A stretch of 64,000 nucleotides of DNA. Source: Artemia franciscana (taxonomy: Eukaryota > Arthropoda > Branchiopoda > Anostraca > Artemiidae). Position numbers and translations under genes: made by a program. The notes beneath the pieces were generated by a model, which saw nothing but the letters and a program-made list of their open reading frames with translations, ran no database searches and was not told the DNA's origin. Location: assembly GCF_032884065.1 (NCBI RefSeq), contig NC_088875.1:45183291-45247290 (forward strand). Reading direction: 5' to 3'. Positions within the stretch are counted from its first letter, which is position 1, and each line of letters begins with the position of its first letter. Shown piece by piece: positions 1 to 16,479 of the stretch.

Positions 1-1015
1 TACCAGCAGCAGTATTTTGTTTGAAATGACGTTTCTTTTTTTCTATGTAAGAGGACTATATTGGAGCCTATGATGGTGGATAATATGAAGTTGGGATCGG
101 CTATTGCTCAAGCATATTCTATTGGATCAGTTACAACGTCAAATCGACTCCTATTGTGTAGACTCGCGCACATGTTACTGAAGGCTGAATTCAAGCTGAG
201 TTTATAAATTCCTTTTTCAACCTTCGTTTTCACCTCCGAACGTTGAATGACAAAAGCTTCAATAAACATTTACATGTATGGCTTTCGATCAAATTTAAGG
301 ACTCTATGAATCTTTTTGACCCTGAAACCGTTGGGTTCCCTTCCATCACAAAAGAACTTGGTGAATAACAATGTTCTGATTCGGATCAAGGTCGGCAAGA
401 AGGTTTTGTTTTTAAGTTGTTCAGTGCATACCCCCATCCTCTGCTAAAGATGAATCATATTGACTCAAAAAGGCCTTAGTCACCGGTCTCTTTATGCATG
501 GAAAAACAAAATCAATTAACAAGTCATGAAGTTCCAAAGGTATTTCACCATGAATTTTAAAAAACCATCCTTGTGGTCCAATCTTCTCAACGCTGGTGGC
601 AATGGCGAGGAAATTTTGAGTAGGGATTGGCAAGCCATTTGTAATCACTTTTCACCAGTGAATTGTCCAGTCGGATCAGTTTCCAAGATATAAGACCAGT
701 GGAAAAATACCCTCCTCTCATTGATCCCTCTACAAATAGATACCGATTCATGTCGGTAATCAGACTTACTTTTTCTTTACTGATTTTTAGAATTAAATGC
801 ATAACCAGATGAGGAGTTGAAAATTAATAACCCAAATCAAACTCAAATTTGTGATAGATTTTTTCCGTTTTCTTACACACAATATGCAATAACACCAATA
901 CGTCACTTGCGAAGTACATTTTGCAATAATCCTTCCCTTTTTACACCCTCTTTTTGTCCAATCTTTCTTAGCAAATTTATAGTCGGTAGTGGTGCATTGA
1001 CTTAGTGAACCATTA
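1..1015. repeat. Copy 1 of a ~1 kb dispersed repeat
   Basis: This stretch matches 4249-5325 in direct orientation over nearly its whole length. Both copies begin with TACCAGCAGCA, share the AAGAACTTGGTGAATAACAA block (338-371 and 4598-4625) and end near the phrase AGTGGTGCATTGAC. Copy 1 is cut by the window start. On the - strand short open segments persist in both copies but are broken by many stops, so this could be a decayed coding repeat. I do not recognise the family. Confidence 0.75.
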
Positions 1016-1035
1016 AATAAAAAAAAATAATGTTT

Positions 1036-1286
1036 TTAGCTGAAAGTAAGGAGCGACATTAAAACTTAAAACGAACAGAAATTACTCCCTATATAAAATG
1101 GGTTGTCCCCTCCGTAATACCTCGCTCTTTACGCTAAAGCTTTTAATTGTTTTAAAAAGTAGAATTGTGGCAAAGAGTCAAACTTTAGCGTAAAGAGCGA
1201 GGGATTACGGAAGGGACAGCCCATTTTATATACGGAGTAATTTCTGTTCGTTTTAAGTTTTAATGTCGCTCCTTACTTTCAGCTAA
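1036..1286. repeat. Long perfect-stem palindrome in copy A
   Basis: The left arm runs TTAGCTGAAAGTAAGGAGCG onward, and its reverse complement closes the palindrome at 1234-1286. The arms are about 100 bp each and near identical, with a loop of roughly 40 bp around 1150-1180. The inner arms carry the phrase CGCTCTTTACGCTAAAG and its complement. Single-stranded DNA or RNA from here would form a long hairpin. Confidence 0.9.
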
Positions 1287-1732
1287 AAAAATTAGTTTTT
1301 TTATTTAATTTCTGAACGTTTTTGAATTAATGCATGTTTGGTTTTGGCTCTCCGCACATAAATTCTTAAAATGAAATTTGTATATTAATTCTTTTTTTTG
1401 GCTAAATGGCTTTCTCTTAGTTTTGATCAGACGATTTTGAGAAATAAGGGGTGGAGAAGTAGGCCTAGTTGCCCTCCAATTTTTCGGTTGCTTAAAAAGG
1501 CAACTAGAACTTTTAATTTTTAACGAACATTTTTATTAGTAAAAAATATACGTAACTTATAAATTAGTTACTAACGTAACAAACTTTCATAATCTTATAT
1601 TTTTATTACGTAGACAAGGGGGTTTGTATCCTCGCTAATACCTCGCTCTTTCCACTAAATCTTAAGTTTTGTCCCAATTCTTTAAGAATGACCCCTGAAT
1701 CAGAAAGGCCGTAGAATAAATAGTTGAAATTA

Positions 1733-1810
1733 CTAAAAATACTTTAGCATAAAGAGCGAGGTATTTATCTCCTCCTAAATACCTCGCTCTTTATGCTAAA
1801 GTATTTTTAG
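1733..1810. repeat. Short palindrome in copy A
   Basis: The sequence CTAAAAATACTTTAGCATAA opens an arm of about 34 bp whose complement ends at 1810. The loop is about 10 bp. The same module occurs at 63857-63934 in the inverted copy at the window end, so it is a conserved internal part of the family. Confidence 0.85.
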
Positions 1811-2879
1811 AACCCCTCAAATGCGTAATAATCTCTGTTCGTTTTAAGTTTCAATGCTACTCCTTCCTTTCATTTAAAAAAAAACTTTTTCATGTTTATT
1901 TTTCATTGTTTTCTTATAGTAATGCTAGAAAATCATGCGCCCTTTTCCTTGAATTTTTCTTCCCCCATGACAGATTCCTCCAAGGAAAGATCTTCCAACA
2001 TAGCCCCCTCCCCTCAGCCCCACCCTCTAAACAAAATAAAATCCCATGGGGGAGTAAATCATCCCCAAATACATAGTTATTATGGTTTCGACTATGCTGA
2101 ACAAAATGGCAATCTCAAAATTTTGATCTGTTGACTTTGGGAAACAATGAGCGTGGGAGGGGGCCTAGATGCCCTCCAATTTTTTTGGTCACTTAAAAAG
2201 GGCACTAGAACTTTTCATTTCCGTTAGAATGAGCCCTCTTGCGACATTCTAGGACCACTTGGTCGATACGATGACCCCTGGGAAAAAGAAAAAAAAAACA
2301 AAACAAACAAATAAACACGCATCCGTGATTTGTCTTCTGGCAAAAAATACAAAATTCCACATTTTTGTAGATACGAGCTTGAAACTTCTACAGTAGAGTT
2401 CTCTGATACGCTGAATCTGATGGTGTGATTTTCATTAAGATTCTATGACTTTTAGGGGGTGTTTCCCCCTGTTTTCTTAAATAAGGCAAATTTTCTCAGG
2501 CTCGTAACTTTTGATGGGTACGACTAAACTTGATGAAACTTATATATTTAAAATCAGCATTAAAATGCGATTCTTTTGATGTAGCTATTGATATCAAAAT
2601 TCAATTTTTTACTATTGTTTACTATTGAGTTTTGGTTACTATTGAGCCGGGTCGCTCCTTACTACAGTTCGTTACCAGAACTGTTCGATAAAGGAACTGG
2701 TGATTCTCTTTGTTCGGGAAATATCAAAGATGATTCTGAGAAAAATATTCTCACTTTTTAGACCATTTCTTTCTCAAAATGGTCTATTGGGGAAAATGCG
2801 TCTATTTATTGGGGGAGAGGGGGAGCTGGATATTCTACTCGTGGGATTTTTCCCGTTAATAAATCATACATTTTATCAT

Positions 2880-3345
2880 GTAGAAAGTGCTGTTTACACT
2901 CCCCGTTCATACAATGCTCATATCTTGAGTGCCACATAAATCCAATACAACGATACCAGAAATTTGTGCAAACATTGTATCGGTTATATTATTATTTTAT
3001 GAAAAGTGTTGTTTTGTCCGACATTAAAGGTCCACAAGGAAACTATTTGAAAGATGTTTTAAATGGGTATATATTGTTGTCTTCAGTAGATGAAAGCAAC
3101 ACTCTCAGCTAAATGCCCAGCAAATGTGCACTCTAAACGCACACTCCCCGTTCATACAGCACTCATATCTTGAGTGCCAGATAAGTCCAATACAATGATA
3201 CCAGAAGTTTTTGAAAACAATGGATAGATTATACCATTATGTTATTAAAAGTGTTATTTGACCCGACATTAAACGTCCACAAAGAAACTATCTGAATGGT
3301 GTTTTAAATGGCTATATAGTGTCGTCCTCAGCAGCCAGATTACAA
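2880..3345. repeat. Tandem duplication, period ~245 bp
   Basis: The block beginning ACACTCCCCGTTCATACA occurs at 2896 and again at 3141. Similarity runs through GTCCACAARGAAACTAT and the following GTTTTAAATGG. Divergence is roughly 15%, so this is an old duplication. No coding content is evident. Confidence 0.75.
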
Positions 3346-4248
3346 CTAACTGTAAACTGTAGTTGTTCAGTGAATAAACAATAAAACTAATGACTTCCCT
3401 ATCAGTCCTACTCCTACTAAGATCTCCTGGGCCTGCCGCGGGCCTGGTGACAAAAGTCAATCTAAAAGATGTTTTTTTTTATATTTTAAAGATATATAAA
3501 CATACATTGAAAATACAACAACTCTGCCTTACATACACACGGAACATACTGATAAGAAAAAATCCTAAGAAAAGACACCACCACCACCAACCTCCGTTCT
3601 ATAGCTATTGAATTTCAGTAAGTTTCTCCAGACCAAGATGTTTCTTATATTGTGCACAATCAAGTCATAATGAGGTAGTGCGCATGAGGTAGTACCTTCG
3701 CACCGCCCTTACTTAAATAGAGTTTGTCCGATATAGCTGACATGGCATTTTTTCTACTGAAACTGTGTAGTTTTCAAACCTTAGAGAGCGAATCGCCATG
3801 ACTCTCACTCTTGGAACTAAACTACTTTCAACACAGTTTCAATAAACACTCAAATCGAAATTAATTTTAACATAGTGTGCAGGTATCTCCTTGCGGTTTT
3901 GTTTTATATCCTCATTGTGTGTTTGTGCAAAGTACACCTTAGGACCTGCAAACACACCATGGGATATCAAGTAGCTCTCGTCTCAGATTTTGGTAATAAT
4001 AATTGATTTGGGGATTGGCGCTTCACTAGCTCTGGATAAATGGACTCATTTCAGTTGCTCAAGTCCATTCGAGGGCTATATGCTTACCATTTTCCAAATT
4101 ACTTAATAAATTACCAATTTTAATTTTTAACGGAGTGAATCAGTTTCTCCATAATACACATGGACTCCCCCTCCCTCGGCCATTGGAGCTTAAAAATGTT
4201 GTAAAATAATCACAACATGAATTTCATGGAGATTTTTATAATTGAGCT
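3346..4248. other. Non-coding stretch, nothing recognised
   Basis: AT-rich single-copy-looking DNA between the 245 bp tandem pair and the second 1 kb repeat. The short open frames here show no family motifs and no paired splice sites that I can support. Confidence 0.5.
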
Positions 4249-5325
4249 ACCAGCAGCAATATTTTTGTTTGAAATGACATTTCTTTTTTCCTATGTAAGA
4301 GGACCATGTTGAAGTCTATGATGGTGGATAATGTGAAATTGTGATCGGCTATTGCTCAAGCATATTCTGTTGGGTCGGTTACAACGTCACATCGACTCCT
4401 ATTGCGTACACTCTCGCACATTTTACTGAAGGCTGAATTTTAGCTGAGTTTACAGATTTCTTTTTCAACCTTCGTTTTCGCTTCCAAACGTTTACTGACA
4501 AAAGTATCAATAAAAGTTTTCATGTATAGCTTTCATCAAATTTGAGGGCTCTACTCATCTTTGTGACCCTGAAACCGCTGGCTACCATCCATCACAAAAG
4601 AACTTGGTGAATAACAATGTTCTGATTCGGATCAAGGTCAGCAAGAAGGTTTTGTTTTGAGGTTGTTCAGTGCATACCCCATCCTCTACTAAAGATAAAT
4701 CATATGGCCTCAAAGAGACCTAGGTCACCGGTCTCTTTATGCACAGAAAAACATAATCCTTTAACGAGTCATAAAGTTCCAAAGGTATTTCACCATGAAT
4801 TTCAAAAAACCATCCTTGCGGTCCAGTATTCTCAACGGTGGCAATTTAGAGGAAATTTGGAGCACAGGGATTGGCAAGCCATTTGTAATTACCACACGGA
4901 AAATAATAGTGAGACATTGCCAACGAATAAAGGGAATTCATATCCATAAAACTGCACTCAACTTTTAACCGGTGAATTGTCCAGTTGGATCAGTTTCTAA
5001 GATATGAGACCAGTGGAAAAATACCCTCCCCTCATTGATCTCTCTATAAATAGATGCTGATCCACCTCAGTGATCAGACCTACTGCTTTTTTACTGGTTT
5101 TTAGAATTAAATGTATCACCAATTGAGGAATTGAAAGCTAATAGCCCAAATCAAAGCCAAATTTCTGATAGATTTTATCCATTTCCTTACACACAATATG
5201 CAATAACGTCAAAACATCACTTGCAAAGTACATTTTGCAGTAATTCTTCCCTTTTTACACCTTCCCTTTGTCCAATCTTTCTAGCAAATTCATAGTCAGT
5301 AGTGGTGCATTGACGAAGGGAACCA
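4249..5325. repeat. Copy 2 of the ~1 kb dispersed repeat
   Basis: Direct-orientation partner of 1-1015, about 85-90% alike by eye, with some small insertions such as around 4895-4960. Both copies end near a GTGGTGCATTGAC phrase. The following 5330-5570 looks unrelated to the sequence after copy 1, which argues for separate insertions or for a duplicated unit with a fixed end. Confidence 0.75.
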
Positions 5326-5571
5326 TAAAACGCCTCGATATCAACAAATTTCAACAAAATTCCCCTTACATACCAAACACATATCTTAATTTTTAATGGC
5401 CTACTTGTCCTCTGATGATAGATTGATTTGGCAATTTAAGTTGCGCAGCCATGAAATTGAGTTGTTTTCTGTTGTTAAGTGCAGTCTGGATTCCGCGCAT
5501 ACAATATTCCCTACCCAATCTCTCAACTACCTCTACCAATTGTAATTGTAAACTACCTCTCACAAGTCAAT

Positions 5572-6210
5572 TTACGCATGGGCGTAAGAGGCCGCAATTG
5601 CTTCATATTCTTTGATATGATTAAAATATGTTGGATCGCAAACATCTGTGAGTTTGGCTTCACAGTCTAAGGTGGTCTCTTCACTTTGTAGTAGTGAATT
5701 TTGAAAGTTCTTGAAACGCTTGTCACCGCTAACCGTTTCCACATACTGGTGTCCATGACGCTTACAGTGTCTCATATGATGCTTTAGCTGTAATTCAATA
5801 CGAAGTTTAGAAAGACACATTGGACAATAATAGTCATGTGTAGTGCTCAAGCATATATTTAAAACCCGTTAATATAAAATCTCCCTCTTAAAACCCGACT
5901 AATATCTATTGGATTAAAAGGTGCAATTGATTCAGGTTCTGCACCTGGCGTGCAAAAAAATCCATACCCATCGCTTCACTGGTTCAATGGTCCGAGCCCT
6001 CAGTGGATATAGCACACCCTTTTTATTACTTCGTTCACCCTCCTCAAATTCTGTGCCATATTGTGAAACAGCAACACCAATGTTTAAATTTTCATCAGCC
6101 CGCTCAAACATATACATTGTTTTAAGTGTTACTGGATATTGACTTTTTAAACAACTGCAATCTATTTTATGAAACTCTACCAGCTCCACATTAGCTGCTA
6201 ATTGGTCCAA
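5572..6210 (-). pseudogene. Relic of Polinton/Maverick-type DNA polymerase B, N-terminal part
   Basis: Read on the - strand, two open segments (6210-5932 and 5850-5572) follow each other in an order I know from the N-terminal half of Polinton protein-primed polymerase B. First comes a stretch with LNIGV and YPLRA. Then comes a C2H2-like module with YYCPMCL and LKHHMRHC, then FKNFQNSLL and a degraded DCEAKL in the place of the exonuclease DFEA motif. Stops and frame changes separate the segments (5851-5931), so it is dead. The remaining polymerase domains, integrase and ATPase are not seen nearby. The assignment is from remembered family pattern; a profile search would decide it. Confidence 0.5.
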
Positions 6211-6629
6211 CTCAGTCTTATTACCATCCCTTTACAAGGGTTTGTGGGCTGCTATAGCTGCTATAGTGTGCGCTTGTTCAGTTTGACGCTATTTCAAAAC
6301 TGATAGTGTTGTAATATTAACAACCTCTTTATAAAAAAACATGTTAATGAAACACTTTACAAAATTCTTTAAACTCACACATTAAATAGTACAAATTGAA
6401 TTCAAATAAAAAAACATGTTTCAAGTTCTATTCATCTGCCACTTAGTCCCCTAATAGGGATGTAGAATCAGTAGCTAGAAACCTTATAATACTCTTATCT
6501 TACGCTAAGTAGAAAAAGCGACAGAAAAGACATCTGTTCTATTATGCGTCAATGAATAAACAACTTGAAGGGTAGGGGCTTTATGTTACAAGTACCAAAA
6601 ATCAAAAAGAACTTTCAATTTTATTTCAG

Positions 6630-6778
6630 AATGTCAGATAAGGGAGATACAACAGCGAAGCAGCAAATTTAGTGTGGTGAAAAATCCGAAAAATATGCGT
6701 GTTTCCACCATTAGGACGCAAAAGTGTCGCTATAATCCTCAAATACGCTCAAACGATGTAACTAAAGCCAGAAAACAG
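6630..6778 (+). CDS. Peptide GPCR exon: intracellular loop 3
   Basis: The exon is bounded by a TTTTATTTCAG acceptor (AG at 6628-6629) and a CAG|GTAAAT donor (GT at 6779-6780). Its first two bases complete a split codon; the open frame then encodes CQIREIQQRSSKF at the start and DVTKARKQ at the end. It is polar and rich in Lys and Arg, as expected for the end of TM5 and the third cytoplasmic loop of a rhodopsin-like receptor. It ends in phase 0 and joins exactly to the exon at 11907, giving the junction ARKQ|VIKML at the base of TM6. TM1-TM5 exons are not found in the window and probably lie upstream. The intron that follows is almost entirely (GT)n. Confidence 0.8.
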
Positions 6779-6866
6779 GTAAATTATACAGTTTTTCTTT
6801 TGCGCATGTATCTCATAAATTTTCTGAGAAGCTTTGTGTGTAAGTTTGCGTGTGCCTGTGTGTGTG

Positions 6867-11625
<4,759 letters not shown>

Positions 11626-11906
11626 CCCAAGTCGTATTCCCAAAAGTTTAACATTTGACATTTTCTACGAGTATTTAAAACTGAATTGGAAACAGCGAGG
11701 ACTAGGCGTTCTCCCTACAATTCTGCAAAGGAGCTCCCCTGTAGAAATAGTGGCATGAAAATGTACCTTTTCGTGTTTTGACATCCCCCCCCAAAAGAAA
11801 AACACAACCCTTGAACACTTCTTAGAACAATTTGAAAAAATTTCAACAGTAGTGTGACACCTGACAGATATAAAATGGTTAGTGATAACTCTGTTTTTAT
11901 TTTCAG

Positions 11907-12302
11907 GTAATAAAAATGCTGATATTAGTTGTGGCGCTATTTCTTCTTTGCTGGGGCCCCAAATTCATCGTTGACACCGTAAAACACCAAGAAAGCTTTG
12001 CTGCGTTTACAGCTCTCTTCTACAAGATCAATTATATATCTTATCTTCTCCCATTTATTCATTCTTGCGTCAATCCAGTGATTTATTCCTTCATGTCCAA
12101 GAATTTCCGGGAGTCTATGAAACGCAGGTGGCAATGCCTGATGGATCGTTTACGAGGAAGGAAAAGAAGAACCAGTTTAGATTATCCTAGTGGGGAACTT
12201 TTAACTCGTTCATCTTATAATAGAACAAGCGTAACACCTATTATGAGCAGTGTTAGAAAGTTTCAGGGAACACACTATGATGGAGAATCAACAATTGTTT
12301 GA
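11907..12302 (+). CDS. Peptide GPCR, last exon: TM6, TM7 and cytoplasmic tail
   Basis: A 131-codon terminal exon follows a TTTTATTTTCAG acceptor (AG at 11905-11906) and ends with TGA at 12300-12302. It starts VIKMLILVVALFLLCWGP, a TM6 with the CWxP signature. A short extracellular loop follows (around HQESFAAF), then TM7 with the class A hallmark NPVIY preceded by HSC, helix 8 with FRESMKRR, and a basic, Ser/Thr-rich tail of about 60 residues. It acts at the plasma membrane and couples to G proteins. The TM6/TM7 style is that of neuropeptide receptors, but I cannot name the ligand. An upstream ATG at 11916 is internal, not a start. The reading frame is intact and the 5' partner exon is at 6630-6778. 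Confidence 0.88.
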   Translation, partial: VIKMLILVVALFLLCWGPKFIVDTVKHQESFAAFTALFYKINYISYLLPFIHSCVNPVIYSFMSKNFRESMKRRWQCLMDRLRGRKRRTSLDYPSGELLTRSSYNRTSVTPIMSSVRKFQGTHYDGESTIV

Positions 12303-12780
12303 CTAGTCAGAAGCTTCGTTGTATCATTCTCTATGATATTTATTGATTATCATTTTGAAATTCACTTAGTTTTGTAAGGCTCAAAAGAAAATCAGAAAAT
12401 GTATTCATCGTAAAATTCTAATTTATGGGCACTTTGCTGTCTTGGAAAGTTTTGGAGTAAGATGAATCAAACGGGGATGAATCCAGAGCCTTAGTGATCT
12501 CCTGGGAAGACATTTTTTAGCACCTACATCCCCTCTTTTTCCTTCTAGAGGAAACCGACCTTTAGCAATCTTTGTGGTATAAAAATGACACTATGAAAAA
12601 TAGAACTTTTACTCAAATAAGATACAACATTTGCACCTAATACCTTTACTCAACCCCAACTTATTTATTATAGATCTGTAAAAAGATATATTAAATTTAC
12701 GGAAAAATAAAACCTTGATGTAGCTTAAAATTCGACTAGAATAGCACCAGTTGCATTTTCAAAGACGAAGTCCAATAAAA
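12303..12780 (+). other. Probable 3' UTR of the GPCR gene
   Basis: AT-rich non-coding DNA directly after the receptor stop. Two candidate AATAAA polyadenylation signals are present, at 12706-12711 and 12774-12779. No other gene signal is seen. Confidence 0.5.
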
Positions 12781-14064
12781 AAAAATGAAAACTTATAATT
12801 AATATAAAATATTTTTGTCCGATTTCGGACATATATAAAGCTAAAACGTATGCAACATTTTAAGTCTTAGAAAAAAGAAAAGGGTAGACATAGTAGCTCA
12901 TCAATAACTTCCCACGGTGTATTTCTGGTCCTGGAATCATTCCTGAAAGTTTCTCTCACCTAACCCAACAACTTTCCAAAATAAGAAAAAGTCCCTTAGC
13001 TTGAATTTCACCGTAAATTTACCAGGGCAGTATCTAGCGGAGATGTCCAATGTTTTATCCCTCCCCTAGTTTTTTATCCGGCTCACAAAAAAATAACAAA
13101 AATACATGTAAACATATTTCATCACGTTTTGTAGTTTTTTTTCTGTAAAATCAGTCCCTGAACAGAAATACCTCGCCCCCCATCCGAAACGAAAATACTA
13201 GATACGGCCCTGATTCTAAAATCAAATGAAGAGCGCAATGTCAATAACCATGAGCAAAACCCCTTCATTATGAGCAGCGTTGGAAAGTTTTAAGGCAGTG
13301 AACTTAGAGGAAGAATCGACTCTTTTTTTAACTAGTTTAGGTTTGAATTTTAACTTGTCAAACTGCCTATTGATTATCAGTTTGATATAAACTTTTCTGT
13401 TACAACACGCACAAGAACTTTTTTAAGTGTGTTCCTAGTTCCTACATTTTTTGTAGATTGTCTATCTCAACCTCGTGAGGCAAGAACTTGACATGTACAA
13501 CGAGCAGTGTTAAGGGAGTGGCACTTAAGGGAGTTGGACTTCGATGAAAATATGAAACAGGGACACCAATTGAGAGATGAGGAGTGTTCAGTGCTTAATT
13601 TCCCCATGTATCTTGAAAAACACATATTTTACATTTGGATTTTTAACAAATCGATTATATACCCCTCCATACCCTTTTGTATCTTTTTTTATAGAACAAA
13701 AATCCTTATCTCCCTCCCCCTTTTATATTTTGGTGAATTGGCGCAACTGATCCGATAACTGTTTGACTAGTCAAAAGATTTAAAATATAATTATGCGTGA
13801 CATTCATTAATCATTATTTGCAAATTTATTATATTTTATCAAGTTTTAAAGTGTATTGATACATTAACTAAGAAAGGAAGAAATAATTGACGTTTGTGTA
13901 TTGACGAACAGTCGAAGAAACCGGAAGTTAATCAGACAAATGCATCACCATTTTTCCTGCCAACAAGAATGGGGCCGATGAGGTCCAAGAAATAGAGAAA
14001 AGCTATCACACCAATCATCAATTCAAGCTTTTTCTATACTATGTGAGCAAAATAAACCTAACAC
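12781..14064. other. Intergenic stretch with decayed echoes of the GPCR 3' end
   Basis: Around 13265-13400 the phrase ATTATGAGCAGCGTTGGAAA and the following bases resemble the receptor's final codons and early 3' UTR (12241-12360), and CTATTGATTATCA recurs. At 13757-13780 the phrase CTGTTTGACTAGTCA repeats the stop region (12297-12309). These look like diverged duplicates of the end of the last exon. The rest is featureless AT-rich DNA. Confidence 0.45.
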
Positions 14065-14476
14065 TTAATTAGAAGAGGACCAATAAAGCTAAAATATGGA
14101 CCCCCATGGTGCTAGAATAGATGTAAGTGTCGAGACAATTCCTTCAAAAGTGTGAGAAGCAGTCTCTAGCATATGAAATTTATTCTCATTGCTTTGTTTT
14201 GTATATTGAACTATTTAAGACATACTACAGTTCTAAAGCTGATACAGAGTATGGTGCAAAAACATGTTTTTTAATTAGAAGAGGACCAATAAAGCTAAAA
14301 TATGGACCCCCATGGTGCTAGAATAGATGTAAGTGTCGAGACAATTCCTTCAAAAGTGTGAGAAGCAGTCTCTAGCATATGAAATTTATTCTCATTGCTT
14401 TGTTTTGTATATTGAACTATTTAAGACATACTACAGTTCTAAAGCTGATACAGAGTATGGTGCAAAAACATGTTTT
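14065..14476. repeat. Two-copy tandem duplication of 206 bp
   Basis: Units 14065-14270 and 14271-14476 appear identical by eye, including a 49-codon open segment that is the same in both. The second copy then diverges (GTTTTTTAATT against GTTTTTTAAGT). The identity means a very recent duplication or an assembly stutter. The unit's end (TATGGTGCAAAAACA) also resembles the sequence at 22846-22864, on the far side of the large inverted-repeat structure. Confidence 0.92.
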
Positions 14477-15789
14477 TTAAGTGAAATCACTTCTGCGTCA
14501 GTCATACTAGTAGTATAGGGTCAACAGGGACGAGCAGCCAGTCTCACTACTATTTTCTTCCTTATTGGCCTAACCTCACGAGGAATGTTCAACAGCGATT
14601 CAAGTAGTGTTGCCATCTGCTTTGCTAAAGTCATAAATGACTTTTTTTGTTAACAAGAGTTATAAGTGGGGACATATTGTTTTCCAACAACACATGTTTT
14701 AGCTCTTAGGCAGCATTTTCTATTGATTTTATCGAATCAATGTCTGGAATAGGAATGTAACGTGACACCCAAGATTTCCTATGGTAAAAGAACGATACGT
14801 GACTCGACTCTTCCAACAAGCCATTGATAACATTATGTTCTTAGAAATACATTCTAGGCAAACAGTGCATTGTTTCTAGGCACTAGCCAACTGGTGTTAA
14901 GCATCCTTGCATAGTGCCAAGTTAATTGCGTAATCGATTTGTAAACTGGAGTTGGATTTTTGGCAAATGCTATTAGTGATTTTTTTCCAGGCGCCTTTTT
15001 GGCATAATTCCAAGAATAGGCATACCAAGTTGTTCTGAGGCAATTGCTAGACAGACATATTCTTTTGATGGACAATGATACTAGTTTTGGTCCCCAAAAA
15101 TTGTAACGAATAAATACAACTTGCAAGGTATCCTTTTTGTGATGAAATGGTCTCTAGCAGATTGTTTTCCGTTACCGGGTATGTCCATGATTTTAGATCC
15201 CCGGTTCCCCCTTCAGGGTTCCATGCCCCCTTCCAGGGCCCCAATAACCCCCTCCCAAAAAATGATTTTTTCTTTGAACTTGGAATTTCTAGGATAGAGA
15301 TTTATTTGAGACATCTAACTTTTGGGGGCTTAGAATTTTTTGGGACTTGCATTTTTTGGGGGAGGGGATGGGTACTCAGAAATTGTTTGAAAATTTTTTT
15401 TTTTGGTAGCTTAAATTTTTAACAATTTTTAGATTTTTTTTACATAGACACACAGACAGACATACAAAAAGACGCGTTGCAGGAATGGAGGGGTGCATGG
15501 CGCTGGTATCCATGTCATTGTTCCATCGACAACATGAATGATTACCCAATACCAGATGCTCGACAGACCAGGTGAGTGCACTCGTAAGGTGGGGGTGTAT
15601 GGTGCTTGTATTAATGGCATTTTTTCATCGACAACATGAATGGTTACGCAATGTTCGGCAGACCAGGTTCGAGCAGTTGTATTATGGGGGTATCTGACAC
15701 TTTTATTCATGGCTTTATTTCATCGACAAAATGAATTATTACGCAATACCAGATGCTTGACAGACCAGGTTCGTGCAGTTGTATATATG

Positions 15790-16385
15790 ATTGTCAAATA
15801 AGACTTGCTTGTAATACAACTTTGGATGCTCATCGAAGACTTTACACGTAAGAGGAACAATAAAAGTAATGTATGTCAAAGACGTTTCCTTAGGCTTCAG
15901 ATTTGCGTGCCCATCAAAGAAATCATACAAGCGAGAAGCCATACAATTTTGATATATGTTCAAAAAGGTTTTTCAGAGATCACGTTTGAACAGACTTCGA
16001 AGAATTCACACAGAAGAGAACAAAGGTGTGAGGTAAGTCAAAAAATGTTTTCTCGTAATTCAAATTTGTATTTTCATCAAAGAATACACACGAAATAACA
16101 GCCATACAAGTGGGGCGCATCTAAAAAAAAATTTCAGAAGCCATGTTTAAATAGACATCGAAGAATTCATACAAGAGACAAGTCACACAGGTCTGATGTA
16201 TATAGAAAAATGTTTCCTCATAATTCAGATTTGTATGTTAATCAAAGAATACACACGAAAGAGAAGCCATACAAGTGTGATGTATGCAAAAACAAACTTT
16301 CTTATGATTTAAATGTGCATGTTCATCAAAGAACTCATAAAGTCGAGAAGCCATACAAGTGCAAAGCATATCAAAAAAGGTGAGA
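15790..16385 (+). pseudogene. Decayed C2H2 zinc-finger array, left arm
   Basis: On the + strand, in shifting frames, fragments of Kruppel-type fingers recur about every 84 bp. The best preserved are near 16225-16385, where [16 protein letters not shown] and EKPYKC can be read. About seven finger units are present. Stops and frame changes interrupt most of them, and no KRAB, ZAD or other partner domain is seen. The array lies inside the left arm of the large inverted-repeat structure and is mirrored by the larger array at 19090-21500. Confidence 0.65.
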
Positions 16386-16479
16386 AAACATCATTCATTT
16401 TGCAAATTAAAGAGTTTTTAACAGGTTCATATTAGAAACAGACGTGATATGCTGGTAATTAGGCTGAGATTGGCAACTT

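Larger units (their letters stand above)
1034..2693 (+). mobile_element. Foldback-family element, copy A (most complete)
   Basis: A non-coding repeat of about 1.65 kb. Its left end carries GTAAGGAGCGACATT and its right end GTCGCTCCTTACTACAGTTC, so the ends hold inverted GTAAGGAGCGAC / GTCGCTCCTTAC. The extreme right end has the short palindrome CAGTTCGTTACC...GAACTG, which is diverged in this copy. Two strong palindromes lie inside, at 1036-1286 and 1733-1810. Related copies are at 33050-34220, 49561-50194, 58281-59458 and, inverted, 62911-64000. No transposase frame is visible, so I infer a non-autonomous foldback or MITE-like family. Confidence 0.75.

Noticed and set aside
5921-6142. A + strand gene opposite the polymerase relic
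   Set aside because: The motifs are on the - strand; this is the complementary shadow.
14127-14518. Two small paralogous genes with identical starts
   Set aside because: They are the same non-coding 206 bp unit duplicated. No coding signal beyond a chance open frame.
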